This document shows, one piece after another, positions 1-10,760 of a DNA stretch of 64,000 nt. The notes beneath the pieces were generated by a model that worked only from the letters and a program-made list of their open reading frames with translations, had not been told where the DNA came from and made no database searches. Source of the stretch: Anaspis maculata (Eukaryota > Arthropoda > Insecta > Coleoptera > Scraptiidae); NCBI GenBank assembly GCA_949128115.1, contig OX421963.1, positions 91,893,602 through 91,957,601 on the forward strand, written 5' to 3'. How positions within the stretch are numbered: position 1 is the first letter of the stretch; every line of letters starts with the position of its first letter. The translations under genes were made by a program, and so were the position numbers.

Positions 1-636
1 GTCCTCAAAAGCTCCGTTTTCGAGATATCTGGGTTTGAAACTTTGAAAATCATCTCGAAATCCTCATTTCCATTCAAGAGCCTTAAAATTTTGTTCCCTG
101 AAAACTTCTATCGTTTATCAGCAAAAAATTGTGGTTCATCAACTTAAAACCCCCAGACAATTTTTATTTCAGTTGAGAAATCATGAGTTTTTTTTTTGGA
201 TTTTAATTTTCAGTCACTTGAAAGTGGTATTTCCGAGATGCTTTCCGAAATTTCGAAATCAGATATTTCGAAAACAAAGCCTCTAATCAAAATTTTGCAA
301 AAGTAACTTAGTAAACAAGGGGGTAAAAAATCAGGGGGCAAAAAAGGGGTTGCCCCCTATTATCTACGCCCCTGGATAATTTTGATGAATCGCTCATCGT
401 TATTATCATCGTTCGATAGAGACTCGCTTAAATAAACTTTGGTTCAAATTTCAACAAAACCGGTTGAGCGGTTCAAAAGTTATGCTAAAAAAAACAACGA
501 TATTTTCATCTCCAACTTTGAAGGGCTACATCTCCGTTATTATGCACTTCTGAAAATTTTTTCTCGGGAAGTCTCCTAAATTTTTAATTCTCTATCATCT
601 CTCAAGATGAATGTATCAAAAATTGGACCACCTGTA
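1..636. repeat. Foldback element, truncated by the window start
   Basis: Right-hand part of a long inverted-repeat element. A short left-arm piece (about 1-90) is followed by the loop core (about 95-215, with a CAGCAAAAA...TTTATTTCAGTTGAG...GAGTTTT signature). The right arm follows, with TTTCGAGAT-type, CCCCCTATTATCTACGCCCC and GGTTCAAATTTCAACAAAACCGG blocks. These blocks recur at 2349-3357, 3358-4376, 58459-59742 and 62744-63640. The tip reads GGACCACCTGTA, so the terminal TA is kept. No coding capacity. Confidence 0.75.
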
Positions 637-1562
637 TATTCGGCTTCAGTCAAGTTCGATTTATTCGAGGTGATTTCAAAATCACTTACTGCCGCTTGCA
701 GTAGTACAGGTATGTACTACTGGGGGTTTGAAGAAAACTATACAAAACGTTGACACGAAGTATAGATTGTTTTTCACAAGGAGGTTCACTTTGAGCCTGG
801 GCTACAGCTTAACAGGCGTCATATTGACATAGAAGTTTTATGCTCCGTGTCAATTTTCCCGACTTTTATTTATTTGATGGCAATGGTTAATGGTACCATT
901 TCCTTCCAATTGTTAGTAAACTGTGATTGCTTATTATTTTTTTATGGAATAATCATGTGTTCTAATTTATTCGCTTACGAGTTTTCAAATCTTCTATATG
1001 GTGTGTACCGTTTCTATAGTTGAACGTTTTCTCATCATGTATGTACTTCTAATTATTGTCAAATTCTCAGCTTTCAGTTCAACATTAACATCTATAAAAT
1101 TCTAATTAGTACGCTTGTACCTATACATATATCTACCTACGATTTGCTTAGTTGAAAGGACGTTTTAAGTTGTCGGATCGTTCAATTAGCGAATGCATTG
1201 TTTCTTGCGCATTTCTTTTTTTTAATAATAATAATATTAAGGTGTGGAACGAACATGCAGTTATATTCAGATATCTCGTAAAATACGTTATTGTGTAGTC
1301 TACTGGGAGGCTTCCAATTTATTATATTCTAACGTTTTGTGCTAATGTTCTAGGACTACTAGGTGTAAGGTGTAGCTTTTGTGTTGAGTTGTGAAAATAT
1401 TATTCGATGTGAAAATTTATGAACAACTAGGAGTCGGTGGTGAATTGTTGGGATGGGAAGAAGATATCGGTGTAGCGTGTACTTATGGAAATTTAGCGAA
1501 TAAATACGCATTCTCTACCTATCACACTCACTTAGCTCACTTCGGATATTTAGATAAACAAA
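637..1562. other. AT-rich interval, nothing recognised
   Basis: No credible coding region, RNA gene or repeat was recognised. The short open frame at 1391-1597 has no recognisable domain and its end runs into the neighbouring MITE. Confidence 0.5.
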
Positions 1563-2051
1563 TACAGGGTGTTTGCAAACTTGGGGTAGAAAACTGAACC
1601 GCAGTTGAGGAAATGCTTCAAAAGTATCAGAAAACTATTTGTGTTATTTGTTGCTCTACATCAGCTTTATAACTTCTAGAACCTTTCAAGGGCATTTTCG
1701 AGGAAAAAATACTCTTTTACGATTTATGACTCACCCTGTACACTAAATAAAATTACAAAATACATTCAGAAGGTTGAAAAAATTTGCTTTCTGGTCTGAT
1801 GGAAAGAGTTTTCAAAAATCTTTCAAAGCAACGAAAATAGAAGGCGTCGAAGGACCACCTTTAGACCCTTCATATTTCCAAAAATGAAAATCATGATTTT
1901 TTTTCAACATTTTTCTGGCCTTTTTGGAGCATTTCTACAACTGCGGTTCAATTTTCTACCCCAAGTTTGCAACAATAACGTACATTACGTTTGCAAAACG
2001 TACTGTATACAACGTTACATTATTGTATACAGGGTGTGCAAACACCCTGTA
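1563..2051. mobile_element. MITE-like element with TACAGGGTGTTTGCAAAC tips, rearranged right end
   Basis: The left end TACAGGGTGTTTGCAAAC and the following GGGGTAGAAAACTGAACCGC block reappear inverted at 1936-1972. The inverted tip GCAAACACCCTGTA lies further on at 2038-2051, so about 60 bp separates the right tip from its arm. A TGACTCACCCTGTA motif at 1728-1741 is the right end of another small MITE nested inside. More ACAGGGTG-type tips follow at 2063-2110, so this is a cluster of insertions. Confidence 0.6.
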
Positions 2052-2348
2052 TCTTGCAGTATACAGAGGGTGTTTGAAAAAAAACTCGCTTTTTTTCGAC
2101 ACCCTGTATTTAAATATTGGAAATGATGCGTGTTCTCCTTTTGAATCCAAATAATATATTATCTGATATGTGGTTATGATCATATTATACAGGTGTTCAT
2201 TTCGAAACTTTCTACTTCAGATTTTTTGCCACCAAATTTTTATCTTCAAATCCTTCGCCCACACTTTACCCTACTTCAAAATTTTGAATAGCATTACCTA
2301 TCTTGTGAAACATCGAATTGGAGTAGATAAAATTCTCTTTCTGCCATA

Positions 2349-3357
2349 TACAGGGTGGTCCAGGTTATAGTAGCAGTAACTCACCATTCGATAGTCCATC
2401 GAAAACTAGGTTGACTTGCATAATTTAATTTTTCTCCAAAACGCTTCCCAAGGGAGATAGAGCCCTCCAAAGTTCCATTTTTAAATTTTTTTTCTTGCAA
2501 TAACTCTCAAGTCATCAGAGCGATTTTGACCAAATTTGGTACAAATGCTTTCGAAACAGATATTCATCACTTGACGTAGATAACTTTTGTCAAAATTGTC
2601 TAGTGGCGTAGATACGGGGGGATTGTTCAACTTCTCTCACCCCATTTTCTACGCCACTGAATATTTCTGAAAAATTATACTTCTCTTAAATGTCTTGTTC
2701 AATTTAGGAAAGAAAGTTACTTCTGTAAAATTTTTATTAGAGGCTTCATTCCCGAGATATTTGGGTTTGAAACATTGGAAAACGCTTCAAAATCGCGACT
2801 TCCAAAGGCCTAAAAATTGAAAAATCCAAGAAAACTTATGATTCCTCAACTGGAATGAGTTTTCTAGGTCGTTTTAGTTGTTTGTCTGCCATTTTTTTTG
2901 CTAAGAAACGAGGCGTTTTCAGAGAAATACAATCTGGGCTCTGGAAAGTGGCGATTTCGAGATGTTTTCCAAAGTTTAAACCCAAATATCTCGAAAATTA
3001 AGCCTTAAATCAAAAATTTTACAGGAGTAACTTTCTTTTCCAAATCGAACAAGGAATTCAAAAAAGGATAATTTTCCAAAAATATCCAGTGGCGTAGAAA
3101 ATGGGGTGGGAGAAGTTGAACAATCCCCTGTATCTACGCCACTGGACAATTTTGACAAAAGTTATCTGCGTCAAAAGATGGGTATCTACTTCGGAAGCAT
3201 TTGTACCGGATTTGGTCAAAATCGCTCCAATGACTTGAGAGTTATTGCAATTTTTTTTTTTAAACTGAACTTCAAAGGGCTGTATCTCTCTTAGGAAGCA
3301 TTTTCGATGGACCATCGAATGGTGAGTTATTGCTACTATAACCTGGACCACTTTGTA
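2349..3357. mobile_element. Foldback element 1, about 1.0 kb, nearly all inverted repeat
   Basis: The left tip TACAGGGTGGTCCAGG pairs with the right tip CCTGGACCACTTTGTA. The arms stay complementary for roughly 450-500 bp each, including the CACCATTCGAT, CTACGCCACTG and TTTCGAGAT-type blocks. A short loop is centred near 2850. TA is present at both ends, which suggests a TA target site. The loop core lies in the opposite orientation to that of the adjacent element at 3358-4376. The 155-codon open frame crossing its right arm is repeat sequence and has no protein signature. Confidence 0.85.
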
Positions 3358-4376
3358 CAGGTGTCCCGAAATTAATGCAACAAAATTTACAAGGAGGTAG
3401 AAAATTGATAAATAAGGGTACTTCCTTGATAAAAATACCTTCGCAAACGTTATAGCGGAGATACAGGCCTTCAAAGTTGTTTTTTTTTGCATAACTTTTT
3501 GAACCGTTGAACCGATTTCATTCAAATTAGAACCAACGTTTACTAAAATAGCTCTCTATTGAAGAATAATAACGCATTTCATCAAACATTTTTAGGGGCG
3601 AAGATAATAGGGGGTACCTGCCCTCTTTTTCCTCTATTTTTCACCCCGCTAAATAATTTTTAAAATTGTTCCAGTTTTCGGGTTCTACGTTCAATTTAGA
3701 GAAAAACGTTGCTCTTGCGAAATTTTGACTAGACGCCTCATTTTCTAGATATGTGTGTTTGAAACTTTGGAAAACATCCCAAAATCGCCACTTTTCAGGG
3801 CCCAAATTTTTTTTTCTGAAAAGCTTAATGTTTTTCAGCAAAAAAGGTAGTTTATCAACTTGAAACACCTAGAAAACTTATTTCAGTTGAGGAATCTTGA
3901 GTTTTCTTGAATTTTAGTTTTTAAGGCCTTGAAAGTGGTGTTTTCGAGATGTTCTCCGAAGTTTCAAACCCAAATATCTCGAAAATGAAGCCTTCAATCA
4001 AAATTTTCACGAGTAACTTTTGTCTCTAAATTGAAGGTAGAATTCAAAAATTGCAGCCGTTTCCAAAAATATCCAGGGGGGAGAAAAAGAGGAGAAAAAG
4101 GAGGAAGGTACCCCCTATTGTCTTCGCCCCGAAAATGTTTGATAGAATGCGTTATCATTGTTCGATAGAGACATGTTTCAGTAAACTTTGGTTCAAATTT
4201 GAATAAAATCGGCTCAACGGTTCAAAAGTTATGCAAAAAAACTGTTTTAAAAAACCAGCTTTGAGGCCTGTATCTTCGTTGTTACGTTTGCGAGAGTATT
4301 TTCATCAAGGAAGTCCCCTTATTTTTCAATTGTCTACCTCCCTGTAAATTTTGTTGCGTTAATTTCGGGACACCTG
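3358..4376. mobile_element. Foldback element 2, about 1.0 kb, directly adjoining element 1
   Basis: The tips CAGGTGTCCCGAAATTAA (left) and its inverse ending GGGACACCTG (right) are flanked by TA at 3356-3357 and 4377-4378. The left TA is shared with element 1. The arms are about 440-500 bp and contain the same internal blocks as element 1 (GGGGCGAAGATAATAGGGGG, CGCCACTTTTCAGGGCC), although the outermost tip sequence differs. Loop core about 3815-3925. No coding capacity. Confidence 0.85.
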
Positions 4377-4419
4377 TATATTCTAATAAATTTCAAACCC
4401 ATCCCTTAATCCTTTTTAA

Positions 4420-4560
4420 ATAGGGTAGGGTGGGGACAAAGTGGTTGAAGTGTTGAAGATAAAAACTGTGACAATACGTGTTTTAGATGTCCTCTTCAAA
4501 ACAAATATCGACCTGTTTTTGCTAGGAAATCGATTCTCAAGGACCAGGAGTTGCTAGGGG
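4420..4560. repeat. Module shared with foldbacks at 5.8, 21.4 and 22.8 kb
   Basis: The stretch GTTGAAGATAAAAACTGTGACAA... followed by ...AGATGTCC and ...ATCGACCTG matches modules at 5815-5880 and 22800-22865, and inverted at 21400-21475. It is a loose arm fragment of that foldback family. Confidence 0.5.
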
Positions 4561-4623
4561 AAGAATTTTCCTTCAATTAACAATGAGAGAATTTTGAGGA
4601 TTGTGGGAATGGAATAATTTTTT

Positions 4624-5700
4624 TTAGCGCATGTTCGTAATAAAATGACGCTTATATGACCGGTTTGTCTGTCTTGTCTGTCTGTCTGTCTGTCCGTCCG
4701 TCCGCCTGTCCGTGTAGAAATGAGGAAGTTGTACTCCTCCTCGGGGAATGAAGCTAGAGCCTTGAAACTTTCTCTAATGGATATCTGAAATCCCCAATGG
4801 TGGCCAATGAGCATAATTTTCCTTATCCATACATATTTATCATTATTATTATTATCAAAAAACAAAGATTTCCTGTTTATTTCTAAGAAGTTGAACTCAT
4901 CCTTGGGGAATGAAGCTAGAGCCCTGGAACTTTTCCCGATATATAGCTGATGTCCCCAAGGGTGGCCAGTGGATTTATTTTATCCATACATAGTTACCAT
5001 TATTATTATTATCATCATCAAAAAACAAAGATTTTCGTTGCACTTCTAAGAAGTTGAAATACTCCTCGGGGAATGAAGCTAGAGCCTTGAAACTTTTCCG
5101 ATCGATAGTTTAGGTCCTCAAGGGTGGCCATTGGGCAGATTGGATTCCATGTTTCCGCCGCCATTTTGGCGGCCATATTGAATTTCTCTTATTAGTGGGA
5201 CGATTTCCATGAAACTTCAAAGTTACCCTTGTCACGTATGATCATTCTTATTTTCAAGCTGAGTTTCATGATTCCGCCGCCATCTTGGCTGCCATATTGA
5301 AGTCTCCTATTAGTGAACGATTGCCACGAAACTTGGAACTTACTCTTGTCTCGTATGAACATTCTTATTTTCAAGTTGAATTTCATGATTCCTCCGCCAT
5401 CTTGGCCGCCATATTGGAATCTCTTATTAGTGGAACGATTGTGATGAAACTTCGAACTTACTCTTGTCTCGTATTAACATTCTTACTTTCAAGCTGAGGT
5501 TCATGATTCCGCCGACATCTTGGCCGCCATATTGAAATTCCTTATTAGTGGAACGATTGTCATGAAACGTGAGACTCACTCTTGTCTCGTACAAACATTC
5601 TTATTCTCAAGCTGGACTTCATTTCTATCAATGACAGATCTGCACCAAGAAAATGCGCTATTGCGACTCACGCACGTGAAGGGATCTTCCCTTGTTTTAA
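4624..5700 (-). repeat. Dispersed repeat with (CTGT)n and CCGCCATCTTGGC units
   Basis: One end has TTAGCGCATGTTCG, then ATGACGCTTATATGACCGG, then a CTGT/CCGT microsatellite (about 4666-4715). Next come degenerate units with GGGGAATGAAGCTAGAGCC (three times) and CCGCCGCCATCTTGG...CCATATTGAA (about four times, 100-120 bp apart). The same family lies in the opposite orientation at 14871-15520, matching end to end. The far end is the hairpin-bearing module at 5649-5698. No intact protein; the short open frames are repeat translations. Confidence 0.7.
5649..5698 (+). repeat. About 50-bp hairpin module, copy 1 of 5
   Basis: Has the pattern AAAATGCGCTA - GACTCACGCACGTGAAG - CTTGTTT. Related copies are at 7811-7859, 26781-26829 and 33160-33209 (plus) and 14871-14918 (minus). 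The middle forms a short palindrome of the CCTCACG...TGAGG type. Confidence 0.65.
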
Positions 5701-5701
5701 A

Positions 5702-6190
5702 TATGCTTGTCAAAATGAGAATTTTAATATTTTCAATTTGATGTATCACAAGAGAGGTAGGTAAATGCTATTTGAAATTTGATGGTAGAGTGAGGGCTTG
5801 AAGGGGCGAAAGGGCTTGAAGATAGAAATTTGGCAATACGTGTCCTAGATGTCCCGTTTGAAATAAAAATCGACCTATTTCGGCATTTTCTTGGATAAAA
5901 TTTTCGAACTATCTCGAAAGCTTTGTTTTCAAGAAATTCACCGAGTGTGAAATGGTCACTTTATTATCTGAAAAAAACCCGACAGCGTAGCTGGAAGGTT
6001 TTTGTCTTTGATAATAAAGTGACCATTTGCACAAGTTGAATTGCTTCATGAAAACAAAGCTTGAGAAACAGTTCGAAAATTTTGATAAAACTCGTATAGC
6101 TCGAGTGGTATTTGCGGGAAATATTCCACAAAACGTGAAATTTATCAAAATATAAAAACGTTTCCATCCCCAATCTACCCCATATCCAAA
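5702..6190. repeat. Foldback arm remnant with an internal hairpin at 5901-6083
   Basis: It starts with a TTTCAATTTGATGTATCACAA block shared with the foldback at 21305-22938. Inside, 5901-5972 (AAAGCTTTGTTTTCA...TGGTCACTTTATTATC) pairs with 6007-6083 (GATAATAAAGTGACCA...GAAAACAAAGCTT). This gives arms of about 70 bp around a loop of about 35 bp. Confidence 0.6.
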
Positions 6191-7679
6191 AAAGACTTGT
6201 TTTTTGGCGTTGTGACACCGTCATGAGGTCATGCTAATTCAATCAAGTTGCTTCGGAAATCAAGTGCACTTACAATCTAACGAACAGCTAATATTTCAAT
6301 TATTATTGTGCTTTTTAACGTAAAAACGTCTTTCAAAGCTTTGCCTTTCAAAAAACCAAATCACATTGGCCGCAAACTATAACCATAACCTTACAGAAGT
6401 GATGAACAGGTTCTTTTTGTGACTGAATCTGCGATTTTGTGCCCCTCGCGGATTGCGGATGTCATTGTCAATGTGTCAGCTGTGCAGGGAGGTGGCCCAG
6501 GCTGCCTAACCTACGGCGACGTACGGTGCCGTTGTGGCAAAAATAATAATAATGCGGCAATTATAACAAACAGAAATTACACAATGGTCCATGGATAATC
6601 ATTGCAAATCAAAATTATTGTTACTTAGTTGAATTAGAAACTGCTTAAATGTGGTATTTCATACATATAGTAAACTACATCTCACCTCTAGTTGGACACA
6701 AGGGATGAGTATATATACCGATTGCAATACTGCCATTGTTGGAAGCGGTGTCACTGTGTGTAGGTAACGCTTGAAATGCTTATAGCAGGCACAATTTTCA
6801 GGAACTTTTTAAATCAAGTATCATGTTTATTTATAAAAAGGAAGGCACAGTTTTATCAACAGTAATATCACAAGTGCTTAGATTTTCACGATAATTTTGG
6901 TCAGGCGATCGCGAGTGCTGATTGTAGCGATAAATGCCCGACTCCGTAGGAGGACAGCTGTCAGATTTTGTTGTTTACATGAATTTTATTCCGTTGCTAT
7001 TGACAGTGGGATTTAGATAAGTGAATATTATCCTTGTAGGTCTAATAATCAAGGGCGTTGTATGTAATAATCAGTATAAAACTGTACGAAGGTGGTGTTT
7101 TATCAGTTTAAAACTAATTTCATTGGTTCAACTCGAAGGTTTCAAACCGTATTGATTGGTCAGAAGTATGTTGTGTGGAATAGTCATGTAAAACTTGCTC
7201 AAACTCGCTTTTATCGCAATTTAAACACCATAATTGAACTGAGATTATGAAAAGTCGGAAACGATACCAAACACGTTGTTATTCACTGATAATCGAGAGA
7301 AAAGAAGAATCATATACACAGTCAACATTTCCTCACCAGTCTCCCCCCTCTAGAAATTTTGACAGTAAATATGTCAAGATCACAGTAAGATACCTCAGTG
7401 GATCAAAATATGATGTAGTTTCCTTCACATTGATGACAGGTCGCATTCCCGACATCATTGATAACAGGTCGCAGTCCCGACATAAAAAATGGTGAAAAAT
7501 AGTGATTTTTGGTCTTCCCTCCCCTTTACCCCCCCCCATTGCGGGTTTCGGGTCAGTGCAAAATTCGGCTTGGCAACAATTCTTTTCGTATTCAGCGAAG
7601 TCCAATTACCCTTAAAACGTATGTTGCCAAACTTTAACATCACTTGCCTCTAGCATTGCTTTTTATCAGAAAATATCCT
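6191..7679. other. Unannotated AT-rich interval
   Basis: No gene recognised. The open frame at 7247-7495 and the opposite-strand frames at 7333-7643 have no domain signature. A CT/CCC-rich patch lies near 7518-7542. Confidence 0.4.
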
Positions 7680-7790
7680 AGACTATCAGCGAAAATAATG
7701 GTTCACCAACTTGAAACACCGAGAAAACTCATTCCAGTTGACGAATCATAGGTTTTCTTGAATTTTAATTTTTAGGCCCAGGAATCTTGC
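7680..7790 (+). repeat. Solitary foldback loop core
   Basis: Matches only the loop of the foldback family: CAGCGAAAATAATGGTTCACC, then ACTCATTCCAGTTGACGAATC, then TTTTAATTTTTAGGCCCAGG. It closely resembles 63240-63340. No arms lie beside it. Confidence 0.65.
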
Positions 7791-7810
7791 GTTCATTAAT
7801 CCTTCAATGA

Positions 7811-7859
7811 GGAAGTGCGCTGCTGAGCCTCACGCCCATGAGGCATATTCGCTTGTTTG
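7811..7859 (+). repeat. About 50-bp hairpin module, copy 2 of 5
   Basis: Reads GGAAGTGCGCTGCTGAG, then CCTCACGCCCATGAGG, then CATATTCGCTTGTTT. CCTCA...TGAGG is a perfect 5-bp stem. Same module as at 5649, 26781, 33160 and, inverted, 14871. Confidence 0.6.
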
Positions 7860-8149
7860 TTATTTCGTGTGCCTCTTTGTGAAAGCTTGCGTTGATCTTT
7901 TTTAACAAAAAAAATAGTGGAAGCAATCTCTTGATCTTTGGAATCGAGCCTGATGCGTTTCCGATAAATGAAATATCTCCTCCCATCCATCACCATGGAA
8001 AAGCGATCTGGAATTCTTCCGAATCCCGATGCCCCCGCTTATTTGCTCCTCACCCTAATTATTTTTCGGGGAACAGATGCGTGCGTCCATACCGACTACA
8101 GTAGTATAGTATAGTCCTCTGGCCTGATTAAATTTGGCGAGAGAACATC

Positions 8150-8830
8150 AGGACGGATCCGCAGCCGCTTGCGGGAAATATACGGGAATAAGCAGGAGGA
8201 ACAGCTCTAGCACCGCGCGCGGCCCGGGATATACGCATCCCGACTCCGGAGAAAAATTCCCGGCAATTCCAGAAACACAGGGATGAGCATCGAACAGAAG
8301 GGATGGGGGATGGAAGGAAGTGATGTGATAAAAATGGCGCGCATTTGTAAAAATCCGATTGCTAGAGGAATAGCTGGCTGGTGGCGGCGCATCGGGGCTC
8401 CAGATGGGTTGCGGCATCAGGAACAGGGAACCGTGCGGTGGAGGGACCAGCTCAGGGAGGAACGTCATGGGTTTCCTGTGTGGGCGAGAGCGAGGAAGGA
8501 GGCGCGCGCGAGAGAGGACAGAGGACACATCCAGGAGAGAAACCGAGAAACTCGTTGCCCGTTGAGAGAAACCGAGAGCACATCAGCAGTGCTCCAGCTA
8601 GCCTAGCAGCAAAGCCTATATTCCCGTTTCTAAAAACATCAGTCTGGAGCTCTCGGGCTCGCGATTGATTTTTATTGTCGTCGTCGTCGAGGGCAGGGGG
8701 GGGGGGGGGGGGGTGGAGGGAGCGGCGGCGGTGGCAAAGGCAGTGGCAATGGTAGTGGTGGTGGTTGGGATTTCTCTCCCTCTGGGGCTTCCACCAGCTA
8801 GCGGCAACGCGAGCGGGGGCGGCATGTGCG
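8150..8830. promoter_or_regulatory. GC- and CpG-rich island, promoter-like
   Basis: Sharply GC-rich compared with the AT-rich surroundings, with many CG dinucleotides (GGATCCGCAGCCGC, GCGCGCGGCCCGGG, GGCGCGCGCGAGAGAGG). It has a G homopolymer (about 8695-8713) and GGCGGC/GGTGGT repeats after it. Open frames here are compositional. The string CAGCTAGCCTAGCAGC (8594-8609) resembles TATAGCCTAGCAGAC in the second GC island at 38.9 kb. A promoter or first exon is inferred from composition only. Confidence 0.35.
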
Positions 8831-9610
8831 CGATAAAGGGAATCTTTAATCAGAAAAAGTACATTGAAAAGTTGGAGGTTCGTTAAGATTGCCAGTGGAG
8901 ATTGTGCGGGAGGAAATACAGCTCAAGCCTTTTTTTTGGGATTAGGGAAATCGCGAGAGATCGCTTTGATTTTTTTCCACAACGTGCAATGTTCCGTTTT
9001 TGCAAGTCGCATCCTTGATTTTTGCTGAAAGTTATGTTCCGTAGAGTGCTTGCTGGGTGCTCTAGCTGTAAACCAAATTTTCCTACGACCACCTACGAAA
9101 GTGACCCCTTTCACACGCTATAGTAGGCCCGAAAGTTGTCAATTACGTCAACTTACTCAACCTGTGCGTTATGAGCCGTGCGTTATTATAACGCCCAGTT
9201 CATTCGGACCACGAAACAATACGAATTTAAACGACAATTTAATAACAATTTCAAAAAACCGTTTTTCAATACCACCCTAACTCTGATTCACAAGCAAATC
9301 AACAATAATTCGCACCTACAGGACTGGCCTCAGTCATGTCCTCTCAACCGATAGTATGCTTAACCCTAGCGGTGAGATGTATAAAAATTAAAATCCTACA
9401 TAATTTCCTTTCAACAACAGTAATTGACCTTTCCAATTTTAGGAGATAGAAAGTACATGGTTTTTCGAGGTCACCTTTGACGTTTTGACGTTTATGACGT
9501 TTGGACGTTTCGTTACTTTCGTTTCTGACTTTTGCGGGAATTTTGAATCGGTTAGCTATACTGTTCCCATTATCATGTGGGGAAAGTCACCAGAGCCCAT
9601 AAGGGAGTTT
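8831..9610. other. Unannotated interval
   Basis: No gene, RNA or repeat recognised. Short frames at 8883-9114 and 9050-9280 have no domain signature. Confidence 0.4.
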
Positions 9611-9799
9611 TTAATGGACGAAGTAATAGAGTTTTTTCGTAGTAAGATGCACGTGTCTGGTGCAGCGTGATCCCTGCTGGTGCTGGTGCAGCCACACTTC
9701 CATCAAGTTAGGGTCTTTCGTGAACCGGTGCATGGTTATGCCGGATGTATTCGTCTTATTCTCGCACTCGCATAGAGCGACACAACACCCTTGAACCAT
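9611..9799 (-). pseudogene. THAP zinc-finger N-terminal fragment
   Basis: The minus-strand frame from ATG at 9799 begins MVQGCCVALC and continues to a GITMHRF block, then DPNL and W. This is the layout of a THAP DNA-binding domain: paired cysteines C-x4-C (residues 5 and 10), then the HRFPKD-like block (here HRFTKD, so the usual proline is Thr), then the conserved Trp about 13 residues after the H. The distal C-x2-H pair and the AVPTF box are missing; the frame ends after 62 codons in unrelated residues. It may be the first exon of a split THAP gene, or a relic of a P-type transposase or THAP gene. No continuation exon was found within a few hundred bases on the minus strand. THAP proteins bind DNA in host factors and P-family transposases; the role here is unknown. 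Confidence 0.5.
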
Positions 9800-9981
9800 T
9801 TCTAAAAGTATCTTCTCAGTTTTCCACTAAATTATAACACACTTATTGGTAAGAACCAGGGTAAGAACAAGTGAAATCATGAAATCCATGCTGAAATCAA
9901 ATAAATACACGACAGAGCGCTTGTCAGATTCGAAAAAATTCCCATTTGTCAGAAACGAAATGTCATATCTCAAGAAACATA

Positions 9982-10178
9982 GGGCGCTTTCCAATAACTG
10001 CGACAAGACGGATACACAATGTCAAAGTGCACTTGCCAGCTCAATTCTAAACTCAGCCTCGCCAATGTTTCGATTGTGTCGACATGTGGTGCTATTACTG
10101 CTATTGGAACGCTAGCTGTGTCAAATTGTGTTCATATGTGTCGAATTGTGCCCTTATACGCCTTATTGGGAAGCGCCC
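9982..10178. mobile_element. Small MITE with GGGCGCTTTCCAATAA inverted ends
   Basis: The left end GGGCGCTTTCCAATAA and the right end TTATTGGGAAGCGCCC are inverse complements at 15 of 16 positions, 197 bp apart. Internal GTGTCGA/GTGTCAAATTGTG strings are loosely repeated. No clear target duplication was seen. Non-coding. Confidence 0.6.
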
Positions 10179-10639
10179 AATGACCTCGATTAACCGTATC
10201 TTATACGCATGACGTCACAGTAAAGAGAGACAACGGAAAATTGGAGACCTCAATTGTAAAGTTGTGAATGAAATTCTCACCTACACTTATAAAGCAGAAT
10301 AATTCTTTGGTAGCAATGCAAATGTGACCACAAAAGATTAAATGGGGGTCTATTCAGAAATCTTGAGCTGCACCAGCCCCATCCAATACACTCAAATACT
10401 TTGAATCAAGTTAACATACTAAAATGTCAAAATGACGGTTGAAATGTCACTAATTTCATTATTGGATTTTCAATTTTCTCACAAGGAGACGTTGTTAATA
10501 AATGAAGTCCCATACACCTGCTGATGACCAAAATGTACCTTTCCAGGCTTGTAGCCGGGGCCTTAGGCCGCTACAGCTCTCCAAAGGATAAAAGAAATTG
10601 TTTGTGTCCTTTATTAATGACGGTTTTGGCCGGCCGACG
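10179..10639. other. Unannotated interval
   Basis: AT-rich sequence with no recognised gene or repeat. Confidence 0.4.
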
Positions 10640-10760
10640 AAAATACCCTGATAGCTTGATGGTGAGAGACGCCACCTCCGACCTTACCTGCTGCAACAGG
10701 CGCGAGGCGTGTGTCCAGCAGGCTCGATTTCGATTCCTGCGATTCCCCGATTTTTTTTTA
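10640..10760 (+). repeat. tRNA-like sequence, possible SINE head
   Basis: TAGCTTGATGGTGAGAGACG resembles a tRNA D-arm / A box. CTCGATTTCGATTCCTGC, about 85 bases later, resembles a T-arm / B box. The fit is imperfect and no acceptor stem was established, so this is at best a degenerate Pol III-type unit followed by a T run. Confidence 0.3.

Noticed and set aside
3058..3525. 155-codon minus-strand frame
   Set aside because: It spans the junction of two foldback elements, so it is repeat sequence.
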